Positions 48,539 to 59,615 of a DNA stretch of 64,000 bases are shown piece after piece. This DNA comes from Polytrichum commune (lineage: Eukaryota > Streptophyta > Polytrichopsida > Polytrichales > Polytrichaceae). Positions within the stretch are counted from its first letter, which is position 1; every line of letters begins with the position of its first letter. The position numbers and the translations under genes are program-made. A model generated the notes under the pieces. It was given only the letters and a program-made list of their open reading frames with translations. It did no database searches and was not told the DNA's origin. The DNA lies in assembly GCA_950295325.1 (NCBI GenBank), contig OX485803.1:28088001-28152000 (forward strand), given 5' to 3'.

Positions 48539-49282
48539 GGGCCATTTTGCATCATGGCCATGGGGTCATGACCGTGAATTTGTGAGGGCCCTTGAAACTT
48601 GTTTGAAGATCACATTAGAGAAAACTAAAACTAAATTTTGAGTGGTCACATGCCTTCAAGTGAAGTGTAAACACATGTGCAAATGACTTTTCAAATAATT
48701 CCATTACCATCCTACTTCATATCAAGTTATGAAATATGAAGCATGTTGAGATTTTGAAATGTCATGGGGTCTCTTAGTTTTGTGTTAGGCCCACTTACTT
48801 GAATTGGGCTCGATGCAAAGTCTTGTCAGTCATTGTTTTTTTAATCCAAAACATGACAAATTACCACTTTCCTCATAATTGTGTGGATGCTTGTGGATGA
48901 TAGGTGGTGATTAATCTTCATGGAGCAACATTGATAACAAGTGGATATTGTTTCATGGTCTAATGGACATTATGTTAGGCCTACAAAAAAGAAGTGGAAT
49001 CAATGCAAAACTGGGGCCATGGCAAACAACTAATAAATTGCCTTGACTCCTAGAAATACGATATTACCATGATGGAATCCCGGACTACCTACTATTTTGA
49101 ATTGTTTTTAGAATATGATACCATCCCTCAATGTGGTCCACTTTCTCTTTACACCGAGCTTGAGGACCCATTAATTACAAAACTACATCTATTTCCTACA
49201 AGACGGGCTTAATTTGGATGATTGCTGAGGGCCCTAAAATTTTTATGGTCACGGCTCTTGGTCTGTGTGTGTAAAGAGGCCC
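48539..49282. mobile_element. Second, related MITE-like element, 744 bp
   Basis: The ends form an approximately 54-base imperfect inverted repeat, starting gggcc and ending at an internal gggccc. The right end shares gtcacggctcttggt with the MITE at 47679. Flanks are tta (48536-48538) and tca (49283-49285), so the duplication is imperfect. Older than the first element by its divergence. Confidence 0.65.
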
Positions 49283-50037
49283 TCATCTTCAGAACACATT
49301 GCATTTCAACAAACTGAGAAAATAATTAAATGACGCCCAATCGGAACCTCGCGTAGGGTAGCCCTGGCAGGCCGCCAGGTGTGGAGTTTTGAAATGGCGG
49401 GGCCCACATCGAACACTAATCTACCATATTTGGTCGTTATACAGTTATACTGTAGCCTTAAATTCAGATCGCTGACGCCTGAGCCAGAACATACGAATAC
49501 GAATACCAAATACATACGATACCGCTGAATGGGCGCCAATATTTGAATTATGCTGCCGGTATTCAGACGTTTTTCGAGGGCCAACGTCCTTGGCTCGTTT
49601 TCTGTCCACCCGTCGCTACGTTCATCCACACTCGTAAGCTCACTCAGGCCTCCTTTGCGGTTTCATCTCCCATTTCTTCATCACTCGGTGGACGATTTCT
49701 TTTTGCTCGTGCTCGTGCTCGTGCTCTTGCTGCCTCCCGTAGCCCGACCTCGCGGTTTGCGATTGCTGCGTGCCTACCAGCATGCGGACACATTGTTCGC
49801 AACAGTGTCCGAAAAGTTTTTGAAGTTATTGAGGTTAATTGCCTACCTCTTTAAAAAGGCATAGGTTATTTCCCTCATGGCATAGGTTGCATCCTAGAAT
49901 ATCAATTTTTTATAAGTTGAAAACCTTTTGAGTTTTTAAGTTACCCGCCAATTGCCTTCAAAACTAATTTTTAGTAGGTTAAAATCCTTCATATCTTTTA
50001 ATGTTGTAGGCTTTAAATTCAAAATTTGAGTACTAAG

Positions 50038-50109
50038 TGGTATCCTTGGCAGGAATTGAACCTGGCTAAGCCCTTCACCACGTTTGAAGGCCAAGGATTA
50101 ACCAACTCT
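50038..50109 (-). pseudogene. tRNA-like pseudogene or SINE head
   Basis: On the minus strand ggttcaattcc is a perfect RNA polymerase III B-box/T-loop, and gttggttaatcc resembles a D-arm/A-box. cttca...tgaag could form an anticodon-like stem with loop AACGTGG. The 3' end runs into cca, which plant nuclear tRNA genes do not encode. The acceptor stem pairs poorly and U33 is missing, so this is not a working tRNA gene. Confidence 0.4.
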
Positions 50110-50329
50110 TTTTTAAAGAGTTGATTATAATGAAAGGTTGCTAAAATTCAAATGAGTTTAAGGGTGAAAGTCCTCACCATCTTCTGATTCAACCTCTACT
50201 CTTCCTGCAAGATATTTCTCAGGATTAGTAAACAATAATCGAAACTTTCTTGAATCCTTCCACAAAGATATAGCTTCCTCCAAAATAAACTCAAAAATTT
50301 TGGTTGGTCCTTCAATCGCCACCAGCAAA

Positions 50330-50670
50330 AACCTCGCACACACACAAACAGAGTTCAAATCGCTGGCTGCCAACATTCGTAACCACATAACTATCCAGCA
50401 AAAACCTTGCACACACACAGATAGAGTTCAAATCGCTCACAGAGCTCAAATCGCTGACCTCGCACACACACACACACAGAGTTGTTTGATCTGCGACACT
50501 TGAATTTCAACGCTGCTTGCGCGAGAGATTGAGAGAGTTGCTTGATCTGCGAGACTGTGACACTTGAATTTCAACGCTGCTTGCACGAGAGATTGAGAGA
50601 GTTGCTTGATCTGCGAGACTGCGATACTTGAATTTCAATAGAGAGAGAGAGAGAGGAGCTGATGAGAGAG
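50330..50670. repeat. Local tandem repeats and CA/GA simple sequence
   Basis: Two or three copies of a unit with gcaaaaacct.gcacacacac...gagttcaaatcgct (50326-50460). Three copies of a 57-64 bp unit with gttg.ttgatctgcga...cttgaatttcaa (50481-50640). A GA tract ends the block. Confidence 0.75.
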
Positions 50671-51501
50671 GAGTTGTGATGAATGGTATTGTAAAGATTG
50701 GCGGGAAGGGAGTTAGGGCTATTATTGATATCCGTCTATGTGCCACCCAAGAGCCCCGAGTATTAGCCTAAAGATATGTACTTAGGTCAACTAATTTCCC
50801 AATTTGAAGAAGTATGAATGGCTAAAATCCTCTCTTTTAAAAACTTTGTAGGCAAAATTTCCTACATGTTTTTTATCACATAGGTTGATATCCTATGTTT
50901 TAAAATTGTCCATAGGCTCTTTGTCCTACACTTTCAAAATTTTATAGGCTAAGTCACAAATTTTGTAGGCTGCATTTACACTAGCCTTAGGCTCTTGGCG
51001 GACTATGGTTCGCAACCTCTCCAGTAATCACCAGATCACTCATTTCGATGCGCTTTCCTTCGTGGCCTTTTTATAAAGTTTTTTGGTTGAGTAATGCTTC
51101 TGCTATTTTTAATTTTACAACCTCCTCGTCCTCCTCGTCCTCCTCCTTATGATGATGATGATGTTGCAAAGCTATGGTATCCTCTAGGAGTTTCACATGT
51201 TATGTCCACGTGACATTGTTCAGGGGATATTTTTAAGGATGGGAAATCGGATGCGCAATGAAGCAATTAGCGGTAGGCTCGAACGAGGGTTAGGATTTGG
51301 ACAGGTTACGGATTATTAAGGCATTGGAAGCAGTCATGTTTGGAGTGGAGGATATAGCAATGCGGACTGCATACGGTACACAAAATGGGGGAGTGATAAA
51401 ATAATGGTGCAAGCGCATGGAGTAGGGAATTGAGAACTTCGGCTTCCTTCTGTAGGAAAGAGTTTATGACGGAAGTCCATGGGTATTGACAGAAGAAAAT
51501 A

Positions 51502-54500
51502 ATGGAGAAGATATTTGTAACAATTAGAGTGCGACCACTTAGCAAGGTTGAAGCAGCGAAAGGGAGCCCATGGAAGCTTGGGCCAAATTCGATTTCTCTC
51601 TGCAATTCTTCGGGAGCTGTAGTTCTGGGCCAGTCGTACACATTTGGTACACACTTACAATTCACACCGGGTTGAATGTGACATGTGACATGTGAAAGTC
51701 CACTGCGATGTTCTTCAATGTGTTCCTGAGTGTGATTTTAGATGCGTCTGGCAAGAATATCTTTGAGATGTGGACATTGGGATGCAAATTAACAAGCGTG
51801 TAGTTCCCAGATAATTATGTCAATTGTTGATGAGTGCAGCTTGTGTGTGTAATTGTGGTTGCAGATAGAGTATTTGATGCTGAGTCGTCAACATTGCAAA
51901 TATATGAAGCCCATACACAAGACATCATCGCATCAGCTGTGCAAGGGTTCAATGGTGTGTTTTTGTTGGCATGTGCTTACAGTGTTTTAATCTAATTTAA
52001 TTTCTTCCACGAGTGACAAACCCTCTTACTCGTGTACGTCATCAGATTATTCTGCTGGCTAGGTGGAGCTCATTTGAGAAATCCAGATGAAACTGTCTGC
52101 AGCTTGGATTTAGCGTTCTCGGTTTGACCACCTTCTGTTGTGAGTGAATTCAGGCACAGTGTTTGCTTATGGGCAAACAAGCAGTGGGAAGACTTACACC
52201 ATGCGTGGGTCGCCGCAAGAGCCTGGCATTATACCCTTGGCTGTCCAGGAGGTGTTCAGGAACATTGAAGAGGTAATTTGGGTGTGTCCATACTCATAAC
52301 AATAACTTCTGATCTCGATTTCCAGACACAACATTCTGCACGTGTTATAGATTTTAATATTTTGACAGCTAAGATGATGTGTCAGGCTGAGGATCGCGAA
52401 TTTCTCCTTCGTGTTTCCTACATGGAGATTTACAACGAGGAGATCAATGACCTGTTCGCTCCTGAAAATCGAAAACTTCAAGTTCATGAAAATCTTGAGG
52501 TGTGTATGCCCTTCACCCCCTTTTTTTTTCTACATTCCTGCTATGCAAATCCTTAATCTCAATATAGACCTGCACACAGCTCACTCTCCTTGTCTGAAAA
52601 ACTACTTGGGACACATGATGAGAAATACTTGCATTGATTTTTTTTGGGTCTCTGTCTCTGTCTCAACTTATTTGCCGTTTTGGTTGTGAACCTCCATGCT
52701 TTTATTGCAAATGTTGCATGTCAAACTATAGAGTGGCTGCAGCTTTTTGAGATGGTTTTGTTGATTGTCTGCAGAGGGGAATCTTTGTTGCTGGTCTGAG
52801 GGAAGAGATTGTGGTGAGCCCTGAGCAAGTCCTCGATCTTATGACAGTTGCAGAGAGTACAGACATGTCATTAATTTGATTTCTGCCTTGACTATCTTAA
52901 TGCTTATTATGGTTTCCTGCTATGAATCATTGAATATTGCACATGGATCATTTTCCTTTCCCTTACTAGATTGTACTGAACTATAATCTTCATATGCAGC
53001 ATACCGCCATGTTGGGGAAACAAACATGAACCTATAGTAGCAGGTCTCACACAATATTTCGAATGGTGCGTACCGACATAAAATATCTCTAAGTGATATA
53101 TTGAGTCATGTATAGTCTTTCTGTATATCCTTATATTCTACTTATTTGTTTTGATTTACTATTTATTGAGCTTTTACAAGAGATCCTCTTCCTGTCTGTT
53201 TCTATAGCAATACTTGAATGTGCTGTAAGACAGAATTTGGTTACAGTACTGATAATATAAATGTTGAACATCATAAATGAAACAATTGAAATAAACTGTT
53301 CTTTTAGAATCAGTATCACAATATGGTATTTTGAATGGAAATTATGCAGGTGATTGAGAGCAGAGATCGGAGCCAAGATGACCCCTCTGGCCCTGCAACG
53401 GTGCAAAGCGGTGATGCTGTCAGAGTTTCAGTCCTGGTATGGTGAATGAACTTCCTTCGAGTTTCATGTCTTTGTCATTGATTTTCTCCTCTAAATTTCA
53501 TAGTCACTTCTCTACCCACATTTGTTGGAATTCAATATAATTGATCTTTAGTCAATATTGGAGGACAGTAAGGTGTGCAGAGAGGTCACATCCAGAGATT
53601 TGAAGCACTGGAAGGCATCTGTGATCTCTTGATTGTGATACAAGTATCTGACATTTGTGCCAGAGTCTAGGAATCCTTTCATCAGTTGTATCCATTACTC
53701 TACCTAGCTTAATTCTTGATGTAGAAGCTTGCTTTGTTTTCTGCTTCATGTAGAAAGGCTCCAGCTTTCAAACAACCTTTACAAATACTGTTTTGCCAAA
53801 GATTATCATATCAAATTCGTCAATTTGGTCTCGTTTGCTGAGCAGAATCTGGTAGATTTGGCTGGATCGGAGCGTGTGGCAAAGACAGGAGCTGAGGGAG
53901 CCCGCTTGAAGGAGGGCACTCATATCAACAAGAGTTTAATGACCCTTGGAACTGTTATCAACAAATTGAGTGAAGGAGTTGAAAAACAAGGGTAAATTAT
54001 GCCATCATGTACATTTTGGATATGCAAGAAGATTGTAAAGATACACTTGCAAGCATAGGGGTTTGGCCTTATAGTAGTGTGATGGCTCTCAGTATGAAGT
54101 ATGATACTATATAGAATAGGAATGGATTTTTTAGATCAATGCTTATAATCTATGTTCCAGCTTCTGCCAATGTATTGCAGAGAATGTTCAAGTAGGACGT
54201 GTAATAAACCATCAAATTGAATGCCTTTGATCATAGGAAGTCTGGGTGGAGTGCAGTGCTGTACTGTCAGTAATTTTCAGTCTCCTTAATTTTCTTCCTT
54301 GCCTGAGGGAGACTATGATAGATTTCTAGCCTCCAAGTTGTAAGTAAATGCTGTTAATCGTTACTAAACTTTCCTAAATAAGACTTCTGCATCCTCAATT
54401 TCTCGCAGAGGGCACGTTCCTTACCGTGATAGCAAGTTGACAAGAATTTTGCAACCAGCTTTGGGAGGCAATGCAAAAACGGCTGTAATATGTAACATCA

Positions 54501-55579
54501 CTCCAGCTCAGGTACACTAACTTCACTAGCATTTTCTCTGCTGGTAATCGTGTGCTAGATGCTGCTAAGTAAACAATTCCAGCTTCACAAGTGAATGATG
54601 AAAATTTACTTTCTCTAATCTACACTGGCAAAACCCACAACTAATCAGTGTGCACTTGCTTAAGACACCAGCTTGATGACACCAGCTGAAGACTGCAATT
54701 TCTATGTTCAGGTCCATGTCGATGACACTGTTTTTTGCAAGCAGGGCCAATCGTGTCACTAACTGTGCGCAAGTCAATGAGGTACATCACACGGTTCCTG
54801 AGCATGACTTGTTGCATAAAGTAATCATTGGAGTTCCTTGTATTTGTTTGGGACGTTCACTAATGATATATTTCACCATTCATGTGGATTCAATTAAATA
54901 TTGTTGCTGAATTCTTGATTTGGCCTGTCCAGATTATGACAGATGCTGCACTTCTCAAGCGTCAAAAGAGGGAGATTGAGGAGCTCCGCAGCAAGTTAGA
55001 ATATAGGATGAACATGGAATTAACATGATGTTTTCATAGATGAGGATGAGTGTTTGTTGTAGCAAGAGAATCATTTTATTCAAAGAAAATGTCATGTTAC
55101 TTCAATGTGGTCCCTCAACTGTCTTGTAACCCTCTTTTATGGACAATTAGTTTTTCTAATCCCTCTCTAGAGGGAGATGCTTGGTTTAGAGATGCTCTTT
55201 CACAATTTTCTATATCTAACAGAATGCATAGTATTCACGTTGCCAGGACAACCATTCCGAGCACTGGGAAGAAGAGGTCTTAAATCTAAGAAACGCTCTT
55301 CTGAAGGTAAGGGATCAATGTACCCATTCATAGCTTTGAAAGCCACTCTGCAATTTCCAGAATCATTCTAGTTAATTTTGTTGCAGCTCTGATGTTCTTT
55401 TGTTGGTCCAGATTGAGCTGGAGCGAGAATGCATGGCATTGGCTCTACAAGAAGAGAAAAAGGCACAAGCAGAGCGTGAGCGGCGCCTAAAGGAGCAGGA
55501 ACAGAAGATTGAGAATCTCAGAACTATGGTCATTAATTCTGCTGTAGATGACCGAGATTTTGACAAAAGGAACAAAAAG
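51502..55579 (+). pseudogene. Kinesin-7/CENP-E-like motor gene fragment with introns, 3'-truncated and frameshifted
   Basis: Exons by GT-AG and phase: 51502-51646, 51865-51954, 52154-52272, 52386-52499, 52775-52856, 53000-53065, 53350-53436, 53846-53991, 54409-54511, 54712-54781, 54933 to about 55000, 55247-55306 and 55412-55579. It opens MEKIFVTIRVRPLS. Then follow the P-loop GQTSSGKT (residues 85-92), YMEIYNEEINDLF, the GETNMN switch I region, NLVDLAGSE (switch II), [23 protein letters not shown] and the neck-like FASRANRVTNCAQVNE, then the start of a Glu/Lys-rich coiled coil. Kinesin-7 motors walk to microtubule plus ends. Lesions: a 2-base deletion near 53034 (exon 6 is 66 nt where 68 is needed) and a deletion of about 14 nt near 54727. 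The long stalk is missing; sequence passes straight into an inverted-repeat arm. Introns show it is a DNA-level copy. Confidence 0.88.
53846..53991 (+). other. Best-preserved kinesin exon (switch II)
   Basis: 146 nt, phase 0 to phase 2, encoding [18 protein letters not shown] through the LSEGVEKQG end. All motor signature residues are intact here, so the loss of function comes from other exons. Confidence 0.85.
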
Positions 55580-55649
55580 GTGTGGTCTTTCTCCCTTTGC
55601 TTTAGGTTACATTCTAATCAGCAGGGTGCCTCCAACCCGTATTGAGTGT

Positions 55650-58600
55650 CATGTTGGAGAAGCCAAGCCAAGCCAGTCTGTATGTAGTGTAGGTTGGTGA
55701 TGGAGTTGACTTAACTAAGGAGAGTAGTGTTGTTCATTGTGTTTACACCTTAGATAAATTTGGTGGAGGCTCAACTTAACAAAGAGCACAACGTCTAGCC
55801 ATCACCCTCCATCATCTCTTCATTTTTGTGTCATGACTTAAGGCAAGTCATCGCATTCATTGTGGTGGTTAGCATATAGCTCTTAGCGTAAGTGCCATTA
55901 CAAATGAAACTTACTAGTTGTTACAAGTACCTTGCCAAAGCAAGGGTACTTCTAACCAAAATAAAGTGTGTATTTCTTTACATAATGAATAAAATAAAAT
56001 AAAACAACATCAGTGTGTTTGTTTACGCCAACATGAATGGGAGCTGTTCTTCCTCATTTCATAACAACCCAATGATCTCTTTCACCTTGAGGCATAGGCT
56101 AGTCATCCCCTTGAGCCCAACTTATACAACCTCGAGGCTATCTTGAACGGTTGTGGTAACTACACCTATGATCATCATTTAGAGTACTTGTGATTATAAA
56201 TATTATGTTTAAATTATCTCAAATTTTGTTGGGTCTGGTTCATAAATGTAATAGGAAATTTACCATAACTTTGCATGTACTTTTATACCCCGTGGGGCCG
56301 TGTGTGTGTGTGTGTGTGGGGGGGGGGGGGGGTTCACTCCCGTACTTTAGAAAACTATGTGAAAACAAATATAGGGTCCATTTTAAAGTTGTGAGCTACA
56401 AACTATAAAACTTGTACTTGTAACAAAGCTCAAGTTACATATTGAACTCCATGGTAAAAATTAGGGTGTTTATGTATTTGGTTTTTTATAAATTGATCAT
56501 GTTAGAAAAAGTTTTAAAACCAACATACCATAGGGTTCGGTAGGTTGGTGAATTAGAATGCTATATAATAGGGGCCCACACTATGGATGAGTGCCATTGG
56601 ATGACATCTCATGGATGTCTCTTGGTAGTCGGATGTAATTTTTTGGGTTAGATGTGGGAAGGCTCCCGACCGGTTTGTGCATTTTGTTTGGCTTTGTGGG
56701 TTCCCACTTATGATTTGCGAGAGTAATTTGAAGTTTTTTTGTTTGTGCAAACTCCCACCATCTTGCAAATTTGGTGAATGTTGATGGTTGATTGTGGAAG
56801 GTTGGACAGTAGGTACACATGTATAGTTTCATTCCTCAAGTGTGCCCATCCCAAGCTTCATCTTTCCTACTTTTAATTTTTTGCTCGCTTGGTATATGGG
56901 TTGGGTTTTGAATTCTTGTTGTGATTTCTCATACTTTTTTGGAAGCATAATCAACGTTGAGGAAGGGGACAAGATCAACAAGAGGTATTCGTATGAGTTA
57001 TACCAACTGTGACTCAAGGTACTCGGTTCTAGTGAGGTTGTTGGTCACAAACCAAGTTTGCAATGTCTTTGTAGTTGAGATTGTTGTCCTTTGCTAATTC
57101 TTATCCTAGTCCAAAACTTATTGGATCTTGCGAGTGTTGTTGAGGGCAACACATATGAAAAGCTTAGACCATTGAAGGTATTCACATTGTAGATTGGCCC
57201 TTCCAATCTTTGATAATTAGAATAGATGCAGGATAGACTGCAAGCTTGAGGGGCTCAATAGAGTTATTTTGGATGTATATGTTTTGCCACTAGCTGATCC
57301 CAACCTTGAATCCAGAAATTGCATGCATGTGGTGGACCTAGATTTTGTTTATGACTCCCAATAAATTGTATACTTCATAGCAGAGGTGGGTCAAAATCCA
57401 AAATCTTACCCTTCTTGATGACTATGACCAACCAATTCCTTCACTTGTTGCTTCTAGAGTTAGTGGTGAGAGCATTGACCCATGTGGCATCTAACCTGAA
57501 ATCCACATTGGTGAGTGTTGCAGTTATGGCTACATAATTGCTAGTCAAATAGAAACTTAGGACAAATTTGAAACTAATAACCTTGGAGGATCACCAATGG
57601 CACTTGAGGTATGCGGACTAGAACTTTGTGGGTTTAGTAAAGGTATATTGTGTGGAGTGTTGTAAAGGGTTTGGATCCACCAGTGGAGATCATTCCAAGA
57701 ACACAATCCACAACCTCCTTGCCAATCATTTAAAAAATGTCACCTAATGTCTAACATACATATTTGAAATTGGTGCCGAAGAAAAGGAGTTTAGTTTAGT
57801 GACCATCCCCAATCACAAACCTCTAAAGGGTTTCCTATTGCCTTGACCACAATTGACCATCGAGCACTTGCGGTTGAAGACATTCATATACTAAAGTGCA
57901 ATGAACGAAATTAATGGCAATGAGAAAAAACCATTTGCTCTAGTTGGGGATCTTGAATTGAAGGAACTCAAGTTTTGTTGGGGACTTGGGAGATAATTGA
58001 AGGGATTGTGGATAACAACAAGTGAATATGTGAACAACCAATATGTGCAAAACATGAGTTAATTAAAGAAGACGCCACTTATCGTAGCGACTCAAATGTG
58101 AGATGTTGTCTAAGCCATAAGCGTAGTTGAGTGTCATTGAGTTGAAGGTTCTTGGGGATGCCCTATGTGATTCTTGCTATGATGTGGAGGTGAACTCCAA
58201 AGCTGGTTTGTTTGAGGAAACGCAGCAGTATAAACCTCCAGCTATTTGTTAAATTGTTTTTGGGTAGGATTTTAAGCAAAGGTCGTGACAATGTTTTTGG
58301 TAGATTGTATACTTCAATGCGTTTGGGTTGAGGTAAGGGTTTGGATGTTTTGTCTTGAGCACAATTAAGTTGGATGTTGTGTATTGAGTAGTTTTAACCA
58401 CTTGAAATTGAACACTGACGAAAATTGCTTCATATATGAATATGTAAACCTTAACAAACTTTGTGATTGGTGTTGGTTGGTTGTGTTCCAATGCTACATG
58501 TGTCAATGCAATTGTGTTTTTAAACGCATGTTTTGGAAGCATATTCATGTGCTTTTAGAAACAAACATGTTATCACCATTTTCATGTGCGTATGTTTAGA

Positions 58601-59595
58601 ATGAACGAAGTGCATACTAGGAAGCTAAATTGTGTGCATGTTGTGTTGATGTGAGATTTATGAGCTTGTATGCGTAAGTGTTAGATTTCCATGATATCAA
58701 CATAAACTACAATTTATGACTACTATGTACCCATGTAAAAAGAAAAATTACTACCAAGTTAACATAGGGTCCGTAATAATAATGTATGTTAGAAAATCAC
58801 ATAATAGTAGGGCTCACAATATTTACCTTCTCCAATAAAATACTCCCTCCCCCTTACAAACACCTTGTGTTCTCACGAGTTCCCGCTAAAGACAAGGGAG
58901 TGACCCCTGAGTTTTACATCATACGATTGAATTTATTTTTTTAAATGTTGATTATAAGAGTATCCAAAACCAACCTTAAATTGTCATGTTTAAATTATGT
59001 TTAGACAAAGTTTTATAGGAAGCACTTTTGATAAACGGCACAATTAGGTGTAGTTACCATACATATTGACCATACATATTGACCTAACTACTACATTGCT
59101 CATAGCTTGCAATGCAATCTAGGAATTATTTGTAAGAAAAGGTATTGTATTTGCTATCAATTTTATGGCAAGGGTAGAGTTGGTTGTAGACATGCGCTTA
59201 TTTCCCTTTACACTATCTTTTTCCCCATTGACAACAAGGACACAACCCCTTGTAAGTTGCATGCGTTTGAGCTTGCAAACACTTTTTGATACGATAATAA
59301 TAATATTAATAGACATTGGGCACTTGAGGTTCTTTTTTGATTTGACCTCATTTGGACATTCTAGGTATTTGAAGTGCAAATCCATGTTTTCAAATTCATC
59401 AGATGTGTTAAATTGTAGAATGTGAGAGTGAGACGTCCCCAAAATCTTTACATTGTAAAATATATAATTTTATCATTCATCATCATAATAATGGACCAAA
59501 AAAAAAATGACCTACCCAAAAGTATAGAAACTTGATATGTACACAAACCCCTAGACCTATCCACTGCCTCAGAGTGTGCACCCATTGTTAAAAGT
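55650..59595. repeat. Right arm of the large inverted repeat (with insertion)
   Basis: 55650 to about 56287 and about 58910 to 59595 are together the reverse complement of the left arm (46610-48415). The 2.6 kb between them is absent from the left arm at about 47258. The arm begins about 70 bp after the last kinesin exon. Confidence 0.8.
56288..58909. mobile_element. 2.6-kb insertion with terminal inverted repeats in the right arm
   Basis: The inner ends carry matching 22-base inverted repeats: left 56329-56350 (ends tcactcccgtactttag), right 58886-58907 (starts ctaaagacaagggagtga). Flanks acttttata (56279-56287) and agttttaca (58910-58918) agree at 7 of 9 bases, which could be a decayed 9-bp duplication of the Mutator type. 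The left boundary is blurred by a GT/G run (56301-56332). Inside, the minus strand has broken protein-like stretches (for example SHSWYNSYEYLLLILSPSSTL near 57010) with many stops. No transposase domain is recognisable. Confidence 0.55.
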
Positions 59596-59615
59596 ATGAA
59601 CCCACGTGGGTTCAT
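59596..59615. repeat. Perfect 20-bp palindrome with central G-box
   Basis: atgaacccac followed by its exact reverse complement, centred on cacgtg. It sits exactly where similarity between the outer ends of the two arms becomes unclear. Confidence 0.8.

Larger units (their letters stand above)
49283..51500. other. Non-coding stretch upstream of the kinesin pseudogene
   Basis: It holds a tRNA-like sequence (50038-50109) and local repeats (50330-50670). CT-rich DNA lies at 49600-49760, with open frames on both strands but no domain. Triplet simple repeats (cctcctcgt, atg) are at 51119-51163. Kinesin promoter elements, if any, would lie in 50.7-51.5 kb; none is certain. Confidence 0.5.

Noticed and set aside
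49543-49864. Two overlapping frames of about 103 codons, CT-rich
   Set aside because: Both are open in different frames of a low-complexity tract, and neither joins the kinesin exons.
51306-51665. 119-codon minus-strand frame
   Set aside because: Overlaps the first kinesin exon, which has a clear motor start and phase-consistent splicing on the opposite strand.
56301-56332. GT run followed by about 16 G as a regulatory G-quadruplex
   Set aside because: A single homopolymer at a transposon boundary is better explained as simple sequence, and its length is unreliable in sequencing.
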